Part shown: in pieces, positions 27,376-37,687 of the stretch
Position numbering within the stretch: position 1 is the first letter of the stretch
Layout: the number at the start of each line of letters is the position of its first letter
Assembly (NCBI GenBank): GCA_051861445.1
Contig: JBHYCS010000017.1
Span: 34,160-98,159, forward strand
Direction of reading: 5' to 3'
Length of the DNA stretch: 64,000 nt
DNA from: Parasediminibacterium sp051861445
GTDB taxonomy: Bacteria > Bacteroidota > Bacteroidia > Chitinophagales > Chitinophagaceae
Translations under genes and position numbers: made by a program
Notes under the pieces: generated by a model
Told to the model about the DNA's origin: nothing
The model's database searches: none
Seen by the model: the letters and a program-made list of their open reading frames with translations, nothing else

Positions 27376-28707
27376 TTAATTAGTTGGAACAGCTTGTTTT
27401 TCCCATGCATTCAAATCATCCATTAATCTTTTTGCGATACTTGGATGATTGTAAATCAAATTGCTTACTTCGCCACTATCCTTTTTTATATTGTACAATT
27501 CTGTTTCTCCTTTGTGGTATTTGATCAATTTCCAATCGCCATCGATAATGGCTGCATATTGATCTTCGTAGGAACGGAAGAAATACAGTTTTCTTTCAGG
27601 CATTTTTTCACCTTTCACCAATGGAATTAAACTCTTGCCTTGAATTTGTGTATCAACACAAGGTTTGCCTGAAGAAATTTCTACCAATGTTGGATATACA
27701 TCTAATGTTTGAATAGGCACATGACATTCTGATCCAGCTTTTGTTTTACCAGGCCAATACACAATGAATGGAACCCTAGCACCACCTTCGCCCAACGTAT
27801 TGCCACCTAATTTTTTTCCTCTTAAAGGATAGTTAGAAAAATAACCTCCTTGGTCTGATGTAAAAATGATGATGGTATTATTGGCTATGCCTTTTTCTTT
27901 TAATGCTTTGCGTAATCTTCCTAATGATTGATCTACAGCTGTAACCATTGCTCCATATTCGGCATATTTATCTTCCCAACCTTTTGCTTTGTATTGAGCA
28001 ATCAATTCTTTTTTACCAATGATGGGGCTGTGTACGCCATAATGATAAAACGATAATTCAAATGGTTTACTCTTATCATAATTTTTAACGAAGCTAATTG
28101 CACTATCTGTCAATACATCTGTTAAATATTCATCTTTGGCATTAGGAAATGGATTGTCTTTTTTCCAATAAGGTGGATAATAATTGCCTGGTTGTCCAAA
28201 ACCTGTTACACCAATGGCTGCATCAAATCCTTGTTTGGTAGGATAGTATGCCTCTTCGCCTAAATGCCATTTACCAATAAACTGATTGTAATAATTGCTT
28301 TCTTTTAATTTTTCTGCATACGTAATTTCATCTAGAGGTAACCAATTACGAGAAGGCATATTTGCAGGATCGGTAGCCAAATAGTTATATTCATTAGAGG
28401 CGTTTTTAGTGCCTCCATCAGAAACATGTCGAGGCATTTTAAACCGGATGGGCTCTCTTCCTGTTAATAAAGATGCTCTGCTTGGGCTACAAGTTGGTGT
28501 AGCAACGTAAGCCCTTGTAAATTCCATTCCATCTTTTTTCAATTGGTTTAAATTGGGTGTATTGAATGCCGGATTACGTAAACCCCAATCGGCCCAACCC
28601 ATATCATCTACAAAAAATATGATGATATTTGGTTTTGCTTTGGTTTGACTTTTACTATGAAAAGAAAAAGTTAGCAATGCAAATAGTATCGTTAATGTTT
28701 TATTCAT
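27376..28707 (-). CDS. Type I formylglycine-dependent sulfatase (second in the left arm)
   Basis: The ATG at 28707 is chosen because it starts the signal peptide (KTLTILFALLTFSFHSKSQ) and leaves a 19-base gap to the preceding gene. The 443-residue protein carries VDDMGWADWG, CSPSR (Cys73 to formylglycine), GKWHLGE, and TSDQGG. It is a shorter S1 sulfatase than its neighbours and distinct in sequence, so the three probably remove different sulfates rather than being recent copies. It is expected to be periplasmic. The next sulfatase starts one base after its stop. Confidence 0.93.
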   Translation of the reverse strand: MNKTLTILFALLTFSFHSKSQTKAKPNIIIFFVDDMGWADWGLRNPAFNTPNLNQLKKDGMEFTRAYVATPTCSPSRASLLTGREPIRFKMPRHVSDGGTKNASNEYNYLATDPANMPSRNWLPLDEITYAEKLKESNYYNQFIGKWHLGEEAYYPTKQGFDAAIGVTGFGQPGNYYPPYWKKDNPFPNAKDEYLTDVLTDSAISFVKNYDKSKPFELSFYHYGVHSPIIGKKELIAQYKAKGWEDKYAEYGAMVTAVDQSLGRLRKALKEKGIANNTIIIFTSDQGGYFSNYPLRGKKLGGNTLGEGGARVPFIVYWPGKTKAGSECHVPIQTLDVYPTLVEISSGKPCVDTQIQGKSLIPLVKGEKMPERKLYFFRSYEDQYAAIIDGDWKLIKYHKGETELYNIKKDSGEVSNLIYNHPSIAKRLMDDLNAWEKQAVPTN

Positions 28708-28726
28708 TTTACTCAAATACTTGGTT

Positions 28727-30337
28727 CTATTTTTTTGGATTTGGTTCTTGCTTTTTGTCTTGCAAGTCTGCATCAAAATCTGTTTTACTTACCCATCCTG
28801 CATTTACTTTTTCGCCACTCATGAATCGATTGTAAAAATTCTTCACATCTCCTCCAGCATATTCATATTTATCAAACACATCTCCATTGCCAAACATGCG
28901 TGGATCTTTTTGTTCTTTCAATTTTTGAACCATCAATGCACTTAACTTATTTTTTACTGTTGTAAGTTTTTTATCTGTTGCCAGATTGATCATACAGTAT
29001 GGATCTTTTTCAATATCATACAATTCTTCTGTCGGACGTTTACCAAAATTGAGTTGCCAGAAATTCCACTCAGCTTTATTGCGACGAGTATTTAAAATGT
29101 AAGTTTTTGTTGGGCCACCATCGGTATTTAAATAACCTGTTTCAGGATTGCCCATTGGCCAACGATCGGTTTTATAGTTGTGTAAATAGAGGTATCCATC
29201 TTTTATAATTCCTCTGATTGGATAACCTTCATCATTAGGTCTGCCAACATCATGACGCTCTTGACCAATCAACGTGTAGTTTCTAGTTGGATTTACATTT
29301 CCTGATTTATCGGAGTACAAAATATCAGTTAAGCTTTTTCCTGTAATAGGCTGCATGCCAGCTTTAGTTGTATTAAGTCCAGCTAATTCTAAAAACGTTG
29401 GAGCAATATCAATAAAGCTGACATAATCGTTTACTGTACGACCCGGACGCTTAATACCTTTTGGCCACATAATGGCTAATGGCATGTGACTTGAATGTTC
29501 GTACTGATTGCCTTTAATTCTTGGAAACGGCATACCATTATCGGAAGTAACAACAATGATTGTATTATTTAGCTCTCCAGTTTCTTCTAGTTTTTTCAAT
29601 ATTTTATCCAATTGATTATCGAAGTATTCAACCTCAAAAGCATAGTCTAACATATCTGTTCTTACCGAATCAACATCTGGCCAATAAGGAGGAACTGCTC
29701 TGATATTTCCTGGATTTAAGCCACCTTTTTTTCTTCCTGAACCAAATTCATAACTACGGTGTGGTTCATGACTGCCAAACCAAAAACAAAATGGCTGATT
29801 CTTTGGTTTTTCTTTCAAGAATACATCGAAGTTGGCTGCATAATCAACTTCAGAAATGCTACTTGTTGGTGGGGTAGTTTTTATTGCATTGTATTTTTTG
29901 CCAGCTAATTCTCTTGGTTTGCCATCTATTTTTCCTGCATTGCCGGGTAACCAACCTTTTGCAACGCTACCCACAAAATATCCATTTTCACCAAGTGCCT
30001 CTGCATAGGTTTTAAACTTAGCAGGAAAAAAAGCAGAATGATTGCCGGCTTCTTCTAATTGCCAACTATTTCTTCCTGTTAGTACACATGCTCTTGATGG
30101 TGCACATTTGGCGTTGGGTGTATAAGCATTGTTGAATAAGATTCCTTCTTTGGTAATACGGTCAAAAGCAGGAGTATTAATCCATTCACAACCATAAGCA
30201 CTAAAACTATCCCAGGAGGCATCATCTGCAATAACAAACAAGATGTTTGGTTTTGCAGTTTGTGCATTAATTTTTTGTTTAGCACAAACTGATAAAATGA
30301 ATGCCATTGCAGTATAAGTTAATCTAGTAAGCTTCAT
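28727..30337 (-). CDS. Type I formylglycine-dependent sulfatase, heparan N-sulfatase-like layout
   Basis: ATG 30337 begins a signal peptide (LTYTAMAFILSVCAKQKINAQ). The 536-residue protein has IADDASWDSFSAYGCEW, CAPSR (Cys78 to formylglycine), FWFGSHEPHRSY, and TSDNGMPFPRIKGNQYEHS. The DDASWDS start and the SHEPHR motif are typical of the sulfamidase-like S1 group (S1_8), though members there also act on other sugars. It lies 35 bases downstream of susD. The C-terminal 60 residues (DVFDKYEYAGGDVKNFYNRF) are charged and extend the usual domain. Confidence 0.92.
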   Translation of the reverse strand: MKLTRLTYTAMAFILSVCAKQKINAQTAKPNILFVIADDASWDSFSAYGCEWINTPAFDRITKEGILFNNAYTPNAKCAPSRACVLTGRNSWQLEEAGNHSAFFPAKFKTYAEALGENGYFVGSVAKGWLPGNAGKIDGKPRELAGKKYNAIKTTPPTSSISEVDYAANFDVFLKEKPKNQPFCFWFGSHEPHRSYEFGSGRKKGGLNPGNIRAVPPYWPDVDSVRTDMLDYAFEVEYFDNQLDKILKKLEETGELNNTIIVVTSDNGMPFPRIKGNQYEHSSHMPLAIMWPKGIKRPGRTVNDYVSFIDIAPTFLELAGLNTTKAGMQPITGKSLTDILYSDKSGNVNPTRNYTLIGQERHDVGRPNDEGYPIRGIIKDGYLYLHNYKTDRWPMGNPETGYLNTDGGPTKTYILNTRRNKAEWNFWQLNFGKRPTEELYDIEKDPYCMINLATDKKLTTVKNKLSALMVQKLKEQKDPRMFGNGDVFDKYEYAGGDVKNFYNRFMSGEKVNAGWVSKTDFDADLQDKKQEPNPKK

Positions 30338-30372
30338 GTGTATTTTGTTATGCTTATTAAACCTATGTTTTA

Positions 30373-32007
30373 TCAATATCCTGTATTAGGAACGAGATTT
30401 TTGTTTAAATCTATTTGTGCCAAAGGAATAGGTAACCAAATTCTTTCAGGTTTCCAGTTTTGCTTAATATTAGTAACAATGGTATTGTAGAAACCAAAAT
30501 TGGTAACCATACCTGCAATAGCATCGTTATATTTATTAAATCGAGCAAGGTCTATTCTTCTCCATTGTTCAAAACAAAGCTCTCTTGATCTTTCATCTAA
30601 AAGTTCTTGTACAAAATCGGCATTAAAATAAGCTGTATTCATAGCGGTAATAGTAGCTCCCGTTCTTAAAGATCTTTGCCTTACTTGAGTAATGGTAGCT
30701 CTTGCTCCAGTGGTATTACCTGTAAAATGCTGTGCCTCTGCATGTAATAACAAAATATCAGCATATCGTAAAAGCGATAAATTAACACTACTTGCCCATA
30801 GTGCTGTACTTTTTAAAGCAGGATCCATGGCACGATATTTCCCTATACTATAACCACTTACATTTGGGTTATTAGCGGGTAAAGCGGTTGGTACAAAATA
30901 CCTCACACCATTTACTACTTCTACAGCAGCTGTAGCAGGTATATTGCTCGTTAAATTATGAGCAAGTCTAGCATCAGTAGCAGCATTGTATTTTTTATAT
31001 ATTTCGCCTGTTGGTCTAAAAAATCCATAGCCACCACCTACTGTATTTACATTTCCTTGAGGGCACCACCCATTTACAATCATATTAATGGTCTCCATGC
31101 CAGCAGAATTCGCCGCCTCAGCATTAAATAAGCTCTCTTGATATTGCTCTGTTTTGGTTGTTTCTCTAAATAAATGATCGTAGCGTGGAGTAAGTATATA
31201 ACCGCTGCTTGCTATAATTTGAGTTGTATAGGATAAAGCCGTTTGATAAGAGTCATTGGCATTAACCCAATCAAAACTGTTTAGAGCTAATCCAAAACTG
31301 GGTGTGCCAGAATTTTTTGCACTTGCTAAATAGGTATGCAATTTTGCCAATAAACCAGCAGCAGTCCATTTATTTACCCTTCCTAAAATAGTTGCTCTAT
31401 TTGGTAAATTATTGAATGCAAATTCATAATCGACAATTACTTGAGCATATACTTCTTGAAGTGGTTGACGAGCTTTTAATGGATCTTGATTGGATGTTGT
31501 GTAAACAGGTATACCTCCATGCATCATAGCTAAGTACATATGATAAAAACCTCTTAGTAGCCTTGCTTCTGCTTCAATTTGAACTTTTCTATTCGCAGTA
31601 AAGCCACTGATGCCACCTAATTTTTCTATTAAATAATTAGCTCTGTTTATACCTGCATAAAAAAAGAACCACGAATTATTTAATGCTATGTTATCGCTTG
31701 TAAAACCTGCTGTACCAAACGGTGCCAAGGCTACATCGTTATAATTATTACGAATCAGAACTTCGTCTGTGCCACCATTCATTAAACAAGTTAAATCTCT
31801 ACCAAAGGTTGCCAAGTTACCTTGGTCTTGTACATTACGAGCATTGAGTACATTGTATACGCCACTTAATGCCAATTCGGCATCTGAAACTGTTCTATAA
31901 AAATTTTCTATTGTAGCAAAAGAATAAGGTGTTGCTTCTAAGTACTTTTTACAACTTATATTTATTATACAAGTTGCAAATAAAACGATGATGCAATTTT
32001 TTTTCAT
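30373..32007 (-). CDS. SusD/RagB-family glycan-binding outer-membrane lipoprotein
   Basis: A 544-residue SusD-like protein. The lipobox is NISC (Cys19), followed by KKYLEATP. The N-terminal SusD signature (TIENFYRTVSDAELALSGVYN), the TPR region (VQIEAEARLLRGFYHMYLAMMHGGIPVYT) and the C-terminal RagB part (SLLRYADILLLHAEA, RSRELCFEQWRRIDLARF, NKNLVPNTGY) are all present. It sits on the cell surface as the lid of the adjacent SusC. The gene is 18 bases downstream of susC and is followed by three sulfatases, which indicates a sulfated glycan. Confidence 0.95.
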   Translation of the reverse strand: MKKNCIIVLFATCIINISCKKYLEATPYSFATIENFYRTVSDAELALSGVYNVLNARNVQDQGNLATFGRDLTCLMNGGTDEVLIRNNYNDVALAPFGTAGFTSDNIALNNSWFFFYAGINRANYLIEKLGGISGFTANRKVQIEAEARLLRGFYHMYLAMMHGGIPVYTTSNQDPLKARQPLQEVYAQVIVDYEFAFNNLPNRATILGRVNKWTAAGLLAKLHTYLASAKNSGTPSFGLALNSFDWVNANDSYQTALSYTTQIIASSGYILTPRYDHLFRETTKTEQYQESLFNAEAANSAGMETINMIVNGWCPQGNVNTVGGGYGFFRPTGEIYKKYNAATDARLAHNLTSNIPATAAVEVVNGVRYFVPTALPANNPNVSGYSIGKYRAMDPALKSTALWASSVNLSLLRYADILLLHAEAQHFTGNTTGARATITQVRQRSLRTGATITAMNTAYFNADFVQELLDERSRELCFEQWRRIDLARFNKYNDAIAGMVTNFGFYNTIVTNIKQNWKPERIWLPIPLAQIDLNKNLVPNTGY

Positions 32008-32025
32008 ATACTGGCTTTTGTATTT

Positions 32026-35000
32026 TTAAAATTTTACACTTACACCAACCGCTATTGTGCTGGCTCTTGGATAGGAAAATCTGTCTAAACCTCTCAATAA
32101 AGGATTGCTTGAGTTAACTTCTGGATCTAATCCTGTGTATTTTGTCCATGTAATTAAATTAGTGGCAGTAACATTGAATCTTAAAGCAGATAACCCCGTT
32201 TTTTTAAGTAACTTTTTTGGTAAATTATAACCTAGTCCAAGATTTTTTAATCGTAAAAAAGATCCGTCTTCCACAAAATATGACGAAGGTGAAATACTAA
32301 TTTGCCCAAGACCGGGGTGTGTATTTGATGGGTTTGTTTCGGACCAATAGTTTTTATAATACGCTTCTGTAACATTAAATTGTGGCTGAAAGCCTTGCTC
32401 TCTAAGTTTTGCTTCATTAAAAATATCATTTCCATAACTCCACTGGAAAAAGATATTTAAATCGAAGTTTTTATAGGTAAATGTATTGTTGAAACCACCA
32501 AAGTGTTTAGGATTTGAGTTGCCTATAACTGTTCTGTCGTATTGGTCGTCAATTTGTCCATCAGGCTTTCCGGCAGGTCCACTAATATCAGCATATTTTA
32601 ATGCACCAGGTACTGCGGTGCCACTTAAAAAAGCAGGATTCTCTGGTTTAAGTGTATAAGTTCTATTAGCAGCAGGTATGGTTGGGTCGCTATTGTTTTG
32701 CCATGTAAAATCGGATATTTGATACACACCTGAAAATTGAAATCCATACATGGTGCCTATTTGCTGTCCTATAATTACTCTACCAGCATTCTGTATCCAA
32801 CTGCCGCCCATTGTTACAGGAATAAATTGTGCCCCACCAATATTTTGTACAATATTGTTATTGAAGCTGATATTGAAATTAGACTCCCATTTAAAATCTT
32901 TTTTATTGATATTGATAGATGATATAGAAAGTTCAATACCTGAATTATCTATTCCACCAATATTTAACCATTGTCTAAAAAATCCACTTTGTGCAGAAAC
33001 AGGAGCATTAATCAACATATCTCTAGTTTCTTTTAAATAATAATCAAGTGTAATGTTTGTCCTGTTTTTTACAACACTAAAATCGACACCTGCATTGTAT
33101 TGAGACGTTGTTTCCCACTTTAAATTAGGGTTAGGTAACGAACCAGGAGATAATCCAAAAATTACACTGTTATTGCTAGCAACATACGTGTTTTGTAAAC
33201 TACCAAAATAGGTGTAGGCGGGTATGCCTTCATTACCAGTTTTTCCGTAGCTAACACGCAACTTTAAATCTTTTACAAAGTTGCTGCTTTTCATAAAGTT
33301 TTCATTAGACACTTTCCAAGCAAATGCGGCAGATGGAAAATATCCCCAACGGTTTCCAGGACCAAATTTATCAGAACCATCAGCACGTATACTTGCAGTA
33401 AACAAGTATTTGTCTTTATAATTATAGTTAATACGACTGAGATAAGAAAGACGATTATTTTTCCATCTATTTGTACTATACTCAAGTAAGCTAGCACCTT
33501 TTCTTAAGTCGTTTACACCAGTTGACTGATCGGCAAAATTTGCAACTCTATTGGTAAAATTTTCCCAATTATTACTAAAAATTTCAAACCCACCTAATAT
33601 ATTGATGTTGTGGTCTTTAATTGTTTTTGTAAAGTTTAATTGAGATGAATGATTGAAAGAGTAGGTTTCTGTTTGTGCTACACCAGCTAAGCCATTATAA
33701 AAATTTCCCCAACTTGTTTCGTTGCTGTAAAATTCTTGCAGCTTGGAGCTAGAATAATTTCCTGCAAGAATTCCGCTGTAAGAAAAACTTTTAGAAAACT
33801 TATAATCAAGTTTAAAATTTCCAAGTAAACGCATCATTCTGGTATGCTTAAAAGCATTTCGAATTAAATCGAGTGGAGAAATAAATTCATTTGAAGTAGG
33901 GTCTATCAAAGAAACATCGGTGGTTTCAGCAGATAATACCCATGGCCTTGCAACAATTAAAGCTTGTGTAAGCCCATTATAGCTATCTGGACCACCATTG
34001 TTTGCAGCGCCGTTTATATTGGATACAGCAGCATTTATATTAAACCCAAATTTTAATTTTTCAGTGGCTTTATGGTCTACTCTTACTCTAAAATTATACC
34101 TATTATAGTCGTTAAATTTTACTAATCCTTCTTGTTGAATGTAGCTTAATCCAGCAGCATAATTGGTTTTTTCATTTCCACCACTAACTGTTAAATTATG
34201 GTTATTGGTGATGGCGGTTCTCAATGCTTCATCTTGCCAATTGTATGCATTTACTTTTGAAAAATCTCTAGGAGCATCTAATGTTCCATTTCCATTTGTA
34301 TCTACTCTAAGAAATGGGTCGTTACCACCTCTTAAAGCAGCATACGTTAAATACTCTTGTGGGTTAAGCACTTTTATTCTATTTGCAGGTTTTGAAAAAC
34401 CTATGGTACTATTGTATTCTACAACAGATCTGCCCGATTTACCTCCTTTCGTTGTAATTATAACTACGCCGTTTGCACCTCGTGAGCCATAAATTGCAGT
34501 GGCTGATGCATCTTTTAGTACTTCTATTGATTCGATGTCGGCAGGGTTTATCATAGACAATGGATTCATAGTTGCTTGGGTAGAATTTGTTTGAGCAACA
34601 TCATTATTATTTAAATCCATCTGAACACCATCTATTACAAATAATGGAGATGCATTTCCTACTATAGAGTTTGCCCCTCTAACTTGTATATTAATTCCGC
34701 TGCCTGGTTCTCCAGATTCAGAAGTAATATTTACACCAGCTGTTCTGCCTTGTAAAGCTTGTAGCCATTCTGTTGTTTGCGATTGCTCAAGTTCTTTTGC
34801 TTTTACTACAGAAACAGAGCCGGTTAAATCTTTCTTTCTAACTGTACCATAACCAATAACCACAACATCATCTAGATTAGTTGCTGCTGATACTAATTGA
34901 ACATTAATAGTGGTTTTATTTTTTATTTCAATTTCTTGCGGTACCATTCCTACAAAAGAGAATAAGATGGTTTTTGCATTTGCAGGAACTTTAATGCTAT

Positions 35001-35172
35001 AATTACCTGCCCTATCAGTTATGGTTCCTATTTTGGTATTTTTTATGCTAATGCTAACTTCTGCAATTGGCATATTTTGTTCGTTAGTTATATTACCAGT
35101 TATTGTTCTTTGTGCTAATGCCATTACAGTAGCAGTACAAGTTACCAAAATAGTTAAGATTATTTTTTTCAT
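32026..35172 (-). CDS. SusC/RagA-family TonB-dependent outer-membrane transporter
   Basis: This 1048-residue SusC-like receptor has a signal peptide (to about 20, VMALAQ), a carboxypeptidase-regulatory-like domain (about 21-95), the TonB box region (DVVVIGYGTVRKKDLTGSV), a plug with IDGVQMDLNN and AIYGSRGANGVVIITTKGG, and a 22-strand barrel ending in ASTIAVGVSVKF. It lacks an N-terminal STN domain, which fits control by the HTCS rather than by an anti-sigma factor. It pairs with the SusD encoded just downstream. It takes up oligosaccharides across the outer membrane with TonB energy. Confidence 0.96.
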   Translation of the reverse strand: MKKIILTILVTCTATVMALAQRTITGNITNEQNMPIAEVSISIKNTKIGTITDRAGNYSIKVPANAKTILFSFVGMVPQEIEIKNKTTINVQLVSAATNLDDVVVIGYGTVRKKDLTGSVSVVKAKELEQSQTTEWLQALQGRTAGVNITSESGEPGSGINIQVRGANSIVGNASPLFVIDGVQMDLNNNDVAQTNSTQATMNPLSMINPADIESIEVLKDASATAIYGSRGANGVVIITTKGGKSGRSVVEYNSTIGFSKPANRIKVLNPQEYLTYAALRGGNDPFLRVDTNGNGTLDAPRDFSKVNAYNWQDEALRTAITNNHNLTVSGGNEKTNYAAGLSYIQQEGLVKFNDYNRYNFRVRVDHKATEKLKFGFNINAAVSNINGAANNGGPDSYNGLTQALIVARPWVLSAETTDVSLIDPTSNEFISPLDLIRNAFKHTRMMRLLGNFKLDYKFSKSFSYSGILAGNYSSSKLQEFYSNETSWGNFYNGLAGVAQTETYSFNHSSQLNFTKTIKDHNINILGGFEIFSNNWENFTNRVANFADQSTGVNDLRKGASLLEYSTNRWKNNRLSYLSRINYNYKDKYLFTASIRADGSDKFGPGNRWGYFPSAAFAWKVSNENFMKSSNFVKDLKLRVSYGKTGNEGIPAYTYFGSLQNTYVASNNSVIFGLSPGSLPNPNLKWETTSQYNAGVDFSVVKNRTNITLDYYLKETRDMLINAPVSAQSGFFRQWLNIGGIDNSGIELSISSININKKDFKWESNFNISFNNNIVQNIGGAQFIPVTMGGSWIQNAGRVIIGQQIGTMYGFQFSGVYQISDFTWQNNSDPTIPAANRTYTLKPENPAFLSGTAVPGALKYADISGPAGKPDGQIDDQYDRTVIGNSNPKHFGGFNNTFTYKNFDLNIFFQWSYGNDIFNEAKLREQGFQPQFNVTEAYYKNYWSETNPSNTHPGLGQISISPSSYFVEDGSFLRLKNLGLGYNLPKKLLKKTGLSALRFNVTATNLITWTKYTGLDPEVNSSNPLLRGLDRFSYPRASTIAVGVSVKF

Positions 35173-35202
35173 AATTTAGCAATTGTTATGGTCTACTAAG
35201 AG

Positions 35203-37113
35203 TTAGTTGACAGATTGAAAAGAAGGATTTTTATTTATATTTATTTCTGTTGATTTTTCATCTACAGAAATTGTTCCTGGTTTTCCTGATAAAGATTTGT
35301 AAGTATTATTTTCCAAAACAACTTTTTTACAATTGATTATTTTTAAATTTGGATGATTTGCAAAAATTGGTAAATAAGTATCTGTCTGCTCAATGGTATT
35401 TCCTTCAAAAACTAATCCATCAACAGACATGGCTAATAGTATTGGCGAATCGAATGTTTTTATTTTATTGTTACGGATGAAAATATTTTTGCTATACGTT
35501 TCAGTAATACTTTTTTTATCTAAATAATCTGGCTCTATTAAAATAATTGGATGCATACGATTACCCCCATAGCCACAATTTTCAAACGTATTATTTTCGA
35601 TAGTTAAATTGTTTGTTGGGCCAGACTCATTCCATAAGGCTAAATCTCCAGATACATAAATACCTGCCATCTGAGATGATATGTAATTGTTTCTAATAAT
35701 AACTTTCTTTGGAACTGAAACTAAAAAGCCCCTTGCTCTATTGTTTCGTACAATATTATTTTCAATTAAGGCTGTTGGATACCAAGAGGTATTTTCAATA
35801 CCATAATATAAGTCAACTTTTCCTTTAACTGATTTATTGAAGGTTAGAATACTAATTTTTTCATTAATTCTCTCAACATTTTTAATTACTAAACCATCTG
35901 CTGTTGGCTTAAGACTGTTGTTTTCAACAATGCGTACACTGTCTCCTACTTCTCCAAATAAATAACCATTTTGATGTGGATGATAAGTTTCAACAGCTAC
36001 TCTAAAGTCATCTAAAACCTTATTTACCCTTACGTATGTTCCATGAATATTAGTTGCATCATCAAGCATGTTTTCAAACGTACAATTACGAATAATCACT
36101 TGCCCCTTTACATTACAAAAATGTGTTGCATCTGCTGTTGTTGTTACCATTCTACCAGATCCTTTTTTAAGAACTACATTAAAAGCATCTAGGGTAATAT
36201 TTTCGCTACGCTCAGCAATTAAGCCCATTGCACCTGAATGATGTACATTGATATTGTTAAGGAACAAATTTTTAGTTTTAAAAGACCAAAATATGGGGCT
36301 AGTTCTATTAGATAGATATGGACCTTGAGGAATAAACATTGAACCTATTGGTGGTACTTCTTTAATGTTACCACTTAGTTGTACCAAACCCTTTTTTATT
36401 TCTTTAGCGACTATTGTATTTCTCTCTAATTCATATTTTATTGTATTGTAATATGGAGCCATTGTTATAGGATTCCATAAAATATTTTGACCTATAGGCA
36501 TGTCGTATGCTTCAGGAATGGCAAATCGAAATCCAAATTTTTTTTCGTAAGGAGAGTTTTCTCTCTCTAAACTTATCATCAACTCTCCATATTGTACTTT
36601 ATAAGGGGTTGAAATTTCAATATCGAATGATTTTTTTTCTGGATTATTACCAACAACCTTTCCTTGTAAATAAAATGGAACTTCCCAATCAATATTTACA
36701 TTTTTTATTGCAATATCACTACTACTTTCTATGATAAAAGGAAGCATTTTACCATGAAAAATCAAATCTGATCCGTTACCATCAATTTCAAAGCCACTAA
36801 ACCCAATTATTGGAAAGGCCGATCTTTTCAGTCCATTATCATTATTAGTAATGGCACAGTACTTATCTGGGGCAAATGTGGGATAAAAATGATATGTTCC
36901 TTTAGGAAATAGTAGTTTCTTAATTCCCTCTTTTTTGCACTTTTTTAGGGCTTCAATTATAATTGGTGTTGCATCCTTAGCATTTTCGATATCAAATGAG
37001 TGTAGATTTAGTTGCTTACTCGCTATCTTATTTTTAGGAATTACAACTTGTGCATAAATGCTAAATATACTTACTGACAGGAGCAGTAATAAAATACTAG
37101 ATTTCCGATACAT
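35203..37113 (-). CDS. GH110 exo-alpha-1,3-galactosidase (first gene of the left arm)
   Basis: A 636-residue secreted protein with a signal peptide (ILLLLLSVSIFSIYAQ). The GH110 motifs are clear: FPKGTYHFYP, LIFHGKMLPF, VNIDWEVPF, TTADATHFC (Asp328, His331), and MLDDATNIHGTY (Asp351-Asp352), with the same 23-residue spacing as the second GH110 at 21814. The two differ strongly outside these motifs, so they are old paralogues that probably act on different neighbours of the alpha-1,3-galactose. No lipobox or T9SS domain is seen, so it is likely periplasmic. It is the promoter-proximal gene, 30 bases before susC. Confidence 0.94.
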   Translation of the reverse strand: MYRKSSILLLLLSVSIFSIYAQVVIPKNKIASKQLNLHSFDIENAKDATPIIIEALKKCKKEGIKKLLFPKGTYHFYPTFAPDKYCAITNNDNGLKRSAFPIIGFSGFEIDGNGSDLIFHGKMLPFIIESSSDIAIKNVNIDWEVPFYLQGKVVGNNPEKKSFDIEISTPYKVQYGELMISLERENSPYEKKFGFRFAIPEAYDMPIGQNILWNPITMAPYYNTIKYELERNTIVAKEIKKGLVQLSGNIKEVPPIGSMFIPQGPYLSNRTSPIFWSFKTKNLFLNNINVHHSGAMGLIAERSENITLDAFNVVLKKGSGRMVTTTADATHFCNVKGQVIIRNCTFENMLDDATNIHGTYVRVNKVLDDFRVAVETYHPHQNGYLFGEVGDSVRIVENNSLKPTADGLVIKNVERINEKISILTFNKSVKGKVDLYYGIENTSWYPTALIENNIVRNNRARGFLVSVPKKVIIRNNYISSQMAGIYVSGDLALWNESGPTNNLTIENNTFENCGYGGNRMHPIILIEPDYLDKKSITETYSKNIFIRNNKIKTFDSPILLAMSVDGLVFEGNTIEQTDTYLPIFANHPNLKIINCKKVVLENNTYKSLSGKPGTISVDEKSTEININKNPSFQSVN

Positions 37114-37355
37114 GTATATGGCTTTTGATCGTTCTACAAAGAAATTTGTTTGTAAGTATGTCTATGTTTTCAATCGTAACATAATTGAATACCTATGTAA
37201 CATTTTTTAAAATAAAATAAAATTAGTATGTATAAAAAATTGTTAATCAATTTAAAATTGTTTCGGTTTGATTGTCTAGTTTTGGTAATAACAATTTTGT
37301 AGTGATGATGTAATGATAATTGAAACATTTATTAGTTCAATTAATATAGTTGATG

Positions 37356-37367
37356 TTACTATAGTAA
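37356..37367. promoter_or_regulatory. Perfect 12-base palindrome, candidate operator
   Basis: TTACTATAGTAA lies in the divergent control region. Its half GTTACTATA recurs at 12872-12880 upstream of the HTCS gene. A regulator site is possible but unproven; AraC-type outputs often use direct repeats instead. Confidence 0.3.
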
Positions 37368-37620
37368 AGTAGAAGACTCTTTTTTATTTTTGGTTTTAAG
37401 TTTATACGATTAACGGTTAAGTATGTTTTTAGTATCCGAATTTATTCATGATATATAATATTTTTATTAATTATATAACACGTATTACATGAAGATGGTA
37501 TTGATGTATGTGTACATGGATGTTTAACAATTATCTACAATTGATTTAAATAAACTTAACTATTTGTACTTAATTTAAAACTTGAATGCAATAGCAACAC
37601 ACTTGTACTAATTTTTTATC

Positions 37621-37628
37621 TACTTTCG
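37621..37628 (+). promoter_or_regulatory. Candidate -7 promoter element of the sigma-factor gene
   Basis: TACTTTCG fits TAnnTTYG and lies 60 bases upstream of the ATG. A TTG at 37603-37605 is 15 bases upstream, slightly closer than usual. Confidence 0.35.
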
Positions 37629-37687
37629 TCAACTCACTTGTTTTAAAGTATTTTGTTTTATCACTTGCCAACCCCCTGTGCTTTTTC

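Larger units (their letters stand above)
37114..37687. promoter_or_regulatory. Divergent control region between the two arms of the polysaccharide locus
   Basis: 574 AT-rich bases separate the GH110-SusCD arm (minus) from the sigma-factor arm (plus). It contains the perfect palindrome TTACTATAGTAA (37356-37367), a minus-strand TAAATTCG element (37437-37444) and a plus-strand TACTTTCG element (37621-37628); both fit TAnnTTYG. No gene is seen. Both arms probably start here. Confidence 0.6.
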
